The position numbers were made by a program, and so were the translations under genes. From positions 1 through 6,073 of the forward strand of contig JBBAKM010000053.1 of NCBI GenBank assembly GCA_040403495.1: DNA of 6,073 nt, given 5' to 3'. Below the pieces are notes generated by a model. The model did no database searches. It saw only the letters and a program-made list of their open reading frames with translations, and was not told the origin of the DNA. Below are positions 5,067 through 6,073 of the stretch, one piece after another. Position 1 is the stretch's first letter, and every line of letters begins with the position of its first letter. Source of the stretch: JABMMZ01 sp040403495. Lineage in GTDB: Bacteria > Bacteroidota > Bacteroidia > NS11-12g > UBA955.

Positions 5067-5972
5067 ATGACAACACCTACATTAAAGCTAAAATTTAAAC
5101 TCAATGGTTTAGAATTCGAAGTAGAAGGTAATCATGAACTTGTTAAAGAACATTTTATTGATTTCAAGAAATTTATCACTAGTGATATATTGTCAAAGGT
5201 AAATGCAGTATTGAACGAAAGTCAGTCAAACCAGCTTTTACCAATGAATTTAAATGCGTTGCCCGAATCGAGTACAAATTTAAATATAGACTACTATTGC
5301 CAAAATTTACCGACTATCCATAAAATGTTAGACTTTAAGTCGGAAAATGAATGGTTGTTGTTCTATGCAATTTGCGGAACAAACAGTGGTGAATCCCTTT
5401 TTAATGAATCTCTTTTAAGAGAAAAGTATATTTTGTCTAACCGTTTTACAGATAATAGAATTAAGAATTTATCTAATAATATTAAATTTTTGTTAAAGAA
5501 AGGATTTGCTAAAATCGAAGAACATTCAATGTATAGTTTAACAACAAAAGGGATTAACCACATGTCTCAGTTGTTGACTAAACAAATTTCAACAGAAGAA
5601 GCTAGTGTTAAAGTGTTAAATGCAGACAAATTTGAATCTAATAATTCTAACTACAAAGTAATTGAGAGAATCGATTTTTCTCCATCAAAGGGCGTTGATT
5701 TTAATAAATTTTTAAATGATTACAATTTAAATACACATTCTAAAAAAATATTGGCTTATATTTATTTTTTAAAGAAAGAACTTAATGTTGAAAAAGTAAC
5801 GCTAAATCATATTTATACGGCTTTTGTGTATTTAAATGCCTCAGTTCCTAAAAGTCTTTATCAAATTATTAGTGATTTGAAAAATAAATTTAATTGGGTC
5901 GAATTTGATTCAACTTCAAATATTCAAATTTCAGAAACAGGAGTTCAAATGCTCAAAGAGTTTCAATATTAG
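5067..5972 (+). CDS. Unrecognised protein with two predicted winged-helix domains
   Basis: I cannot name this 301-residue soluble protein. It opens with a beta-hairpin-helix module, L-K-L-K-F-K-L-N-G-L-E-F-E-V-E-G at 6-21 followed by a helix to about 38. A polar linker (50-85) leads to two regions with the same layout: helices, a last helix rich in K/L, a strand pair, then T-T-K-G or S-E-T-G and a closing helix. Region one is about 92-171 (wing ending Y-S-L-T-T-K-G at 156-162), region two about 222-298 (I-Q-I-S-E-T-G at 286-292). This is the pattern of tandem winged helix-turn-helix domains, so DNA binding is a reasonable inference. The ATG at 5067 has an A-rich leader and no Shine-Dalgarno. 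The gene stands alone after a 558-bp repeat-bearing gap and converges with the gene at the right edge. Gene certain, function inferred only from shape. Confidence 0.75.
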   Translation: MTTPTLKLKFKLNGLEFEVEGNHELVKEHFIDFKKFITSDILSKVNAVLNESQSNQLLPMNLNALPESSTNLNIDYYCQNLPTIHKMLDFKSENEWLLFYAICGTNSGESLFNESLLREKYILSNRFTDNRIKNLSNNIKFLLKKGFAKIEEHSMYSLTTKGINHMSQLLTKQISTEEASVKVLNADKFESNNSNYKVIERIDFSPSKGVDFNKFLNDYNLNTHSKKILAYIYFLKKELNVEKVTLNHIYTAFVYLNASVPKSLYQIISDLKNKFNWVEFDSTSNIQISETGVQMLKEFQY

Positions 5973-5992
5973 AATACTATTATATTGTACTT

Positions 5993-6073
5993 CTAAACAA
6001 ACTCTAGTTTATTGGCTTTATTTTTAGCTTTTTTCAATCTTCGTTCTTCCTGAATTGCTTCAATTTCAGTTTG
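5993..6073 (-). CDS. C-terminal tail of a gene cut by the window edge
   Basis: On the minus strand the frame entering at 6073 is open for 26 codons and ends at a TAG (5995-5993). The peptide is highly charged and helical in character, with E-A-I-Q-E-E-R-R-L-K-K-A-K followed by a lysine/asparagine-rich stretch and a final L-E-F-V, resembling a C-terminal coiled-coil or basic tail. The stop lies 20 bp from the stop of the converging winged-helix gene, which suits normal gene packing. Nothing in this short tail identifies the family. It could be a chance open frame, but its lysine/glutamate-rich composition and position favour a real gene. Confidence 0.55.
   Translation of the reverse strand, partial: QTEIEAIQEERRLKKAKNKANKLEFV

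Noticed and set aside
5363..5563. 66-codon open frame on the minus strand
   Set aside because: Shadow of the winged-helix gene in the opposite strand, without motifs or a leader.
5999..6031. AAACT-CT-AGTTT hairpin followed by T-rich DNA as a terminator of the winged-helix gene
   Set aside because: The loop would be only two bases and the T-rich stretch is not adjacent to the stem; it also lies in the coding tail of the gene at the right edge.

Overview
The window looks like a piece of a Bacteroidota chromosome. It is AT-rich, its start codons lack Shine-Dalgarno sequences (several have A-rich leaders instead), its candidate promoters carry the TAnnTTTG -7 element of this phylum, and its recognisable proteins (a Nudix protein with the AAGGIV/WDLPKGK core, a DUF1684 lipoprotein, an MltD-like SLT/LysM protein, a DASS transporter and a SpoIIAA-like STAS/SEC14 protein) are common there. 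I see no tRNA, rRNA, CRISPR, transposase or integrase, so there is no direct sign of a mobile element.

Left part (1-3673): the 3' end of a Nudix hydrolase gene runs rightward off the left edge. It meets, stop codon to stop codon, a tight leftward operon of three envelope genes: a secreted SLT/LysM protein whose catalytic glutamate is replaced (2420-3673), then a sodium-coupled DASS/SLC13 anion transporter 7 bp downstream (955-2412), then a DUF1684 lipoprotein (404-994) that overlaps the transporter by 40 bp. The spacing implies shared transcription. The SLT-like protein has probably become a peptidoglycan-binding protein rather than an enzyme.

Middle part (3753-4508): two small leftward genes, probably with their own promoters. 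One encodes a STAS/SEC14 (SpoIIAA-like) protein and the other an 88-residue protein I do not recognise.

Right part (4509-6073): a 558-bp, very AT-rich gap between divergent genes holds a candidate promoter for each side, two copies of a TTAATA-N7-TATTAA palindrome and three GGTACwTT motifs. It precedes a rightward 301-residue protein with what look like two winged-helix domains behind a short beta-hairpin N-terminal module. I cannot name this protein; it is the best candidate here for an undescribed regulator. The last 81 bases are the charged C-terminal tail of a leftward gene that is cut by the window edge.

No known defence or mobile system can be demonstrated. The points most worth a second look are the dead SLT protein in its operon and the tandem winged-helix protein with its repeat-bearing promoter region.
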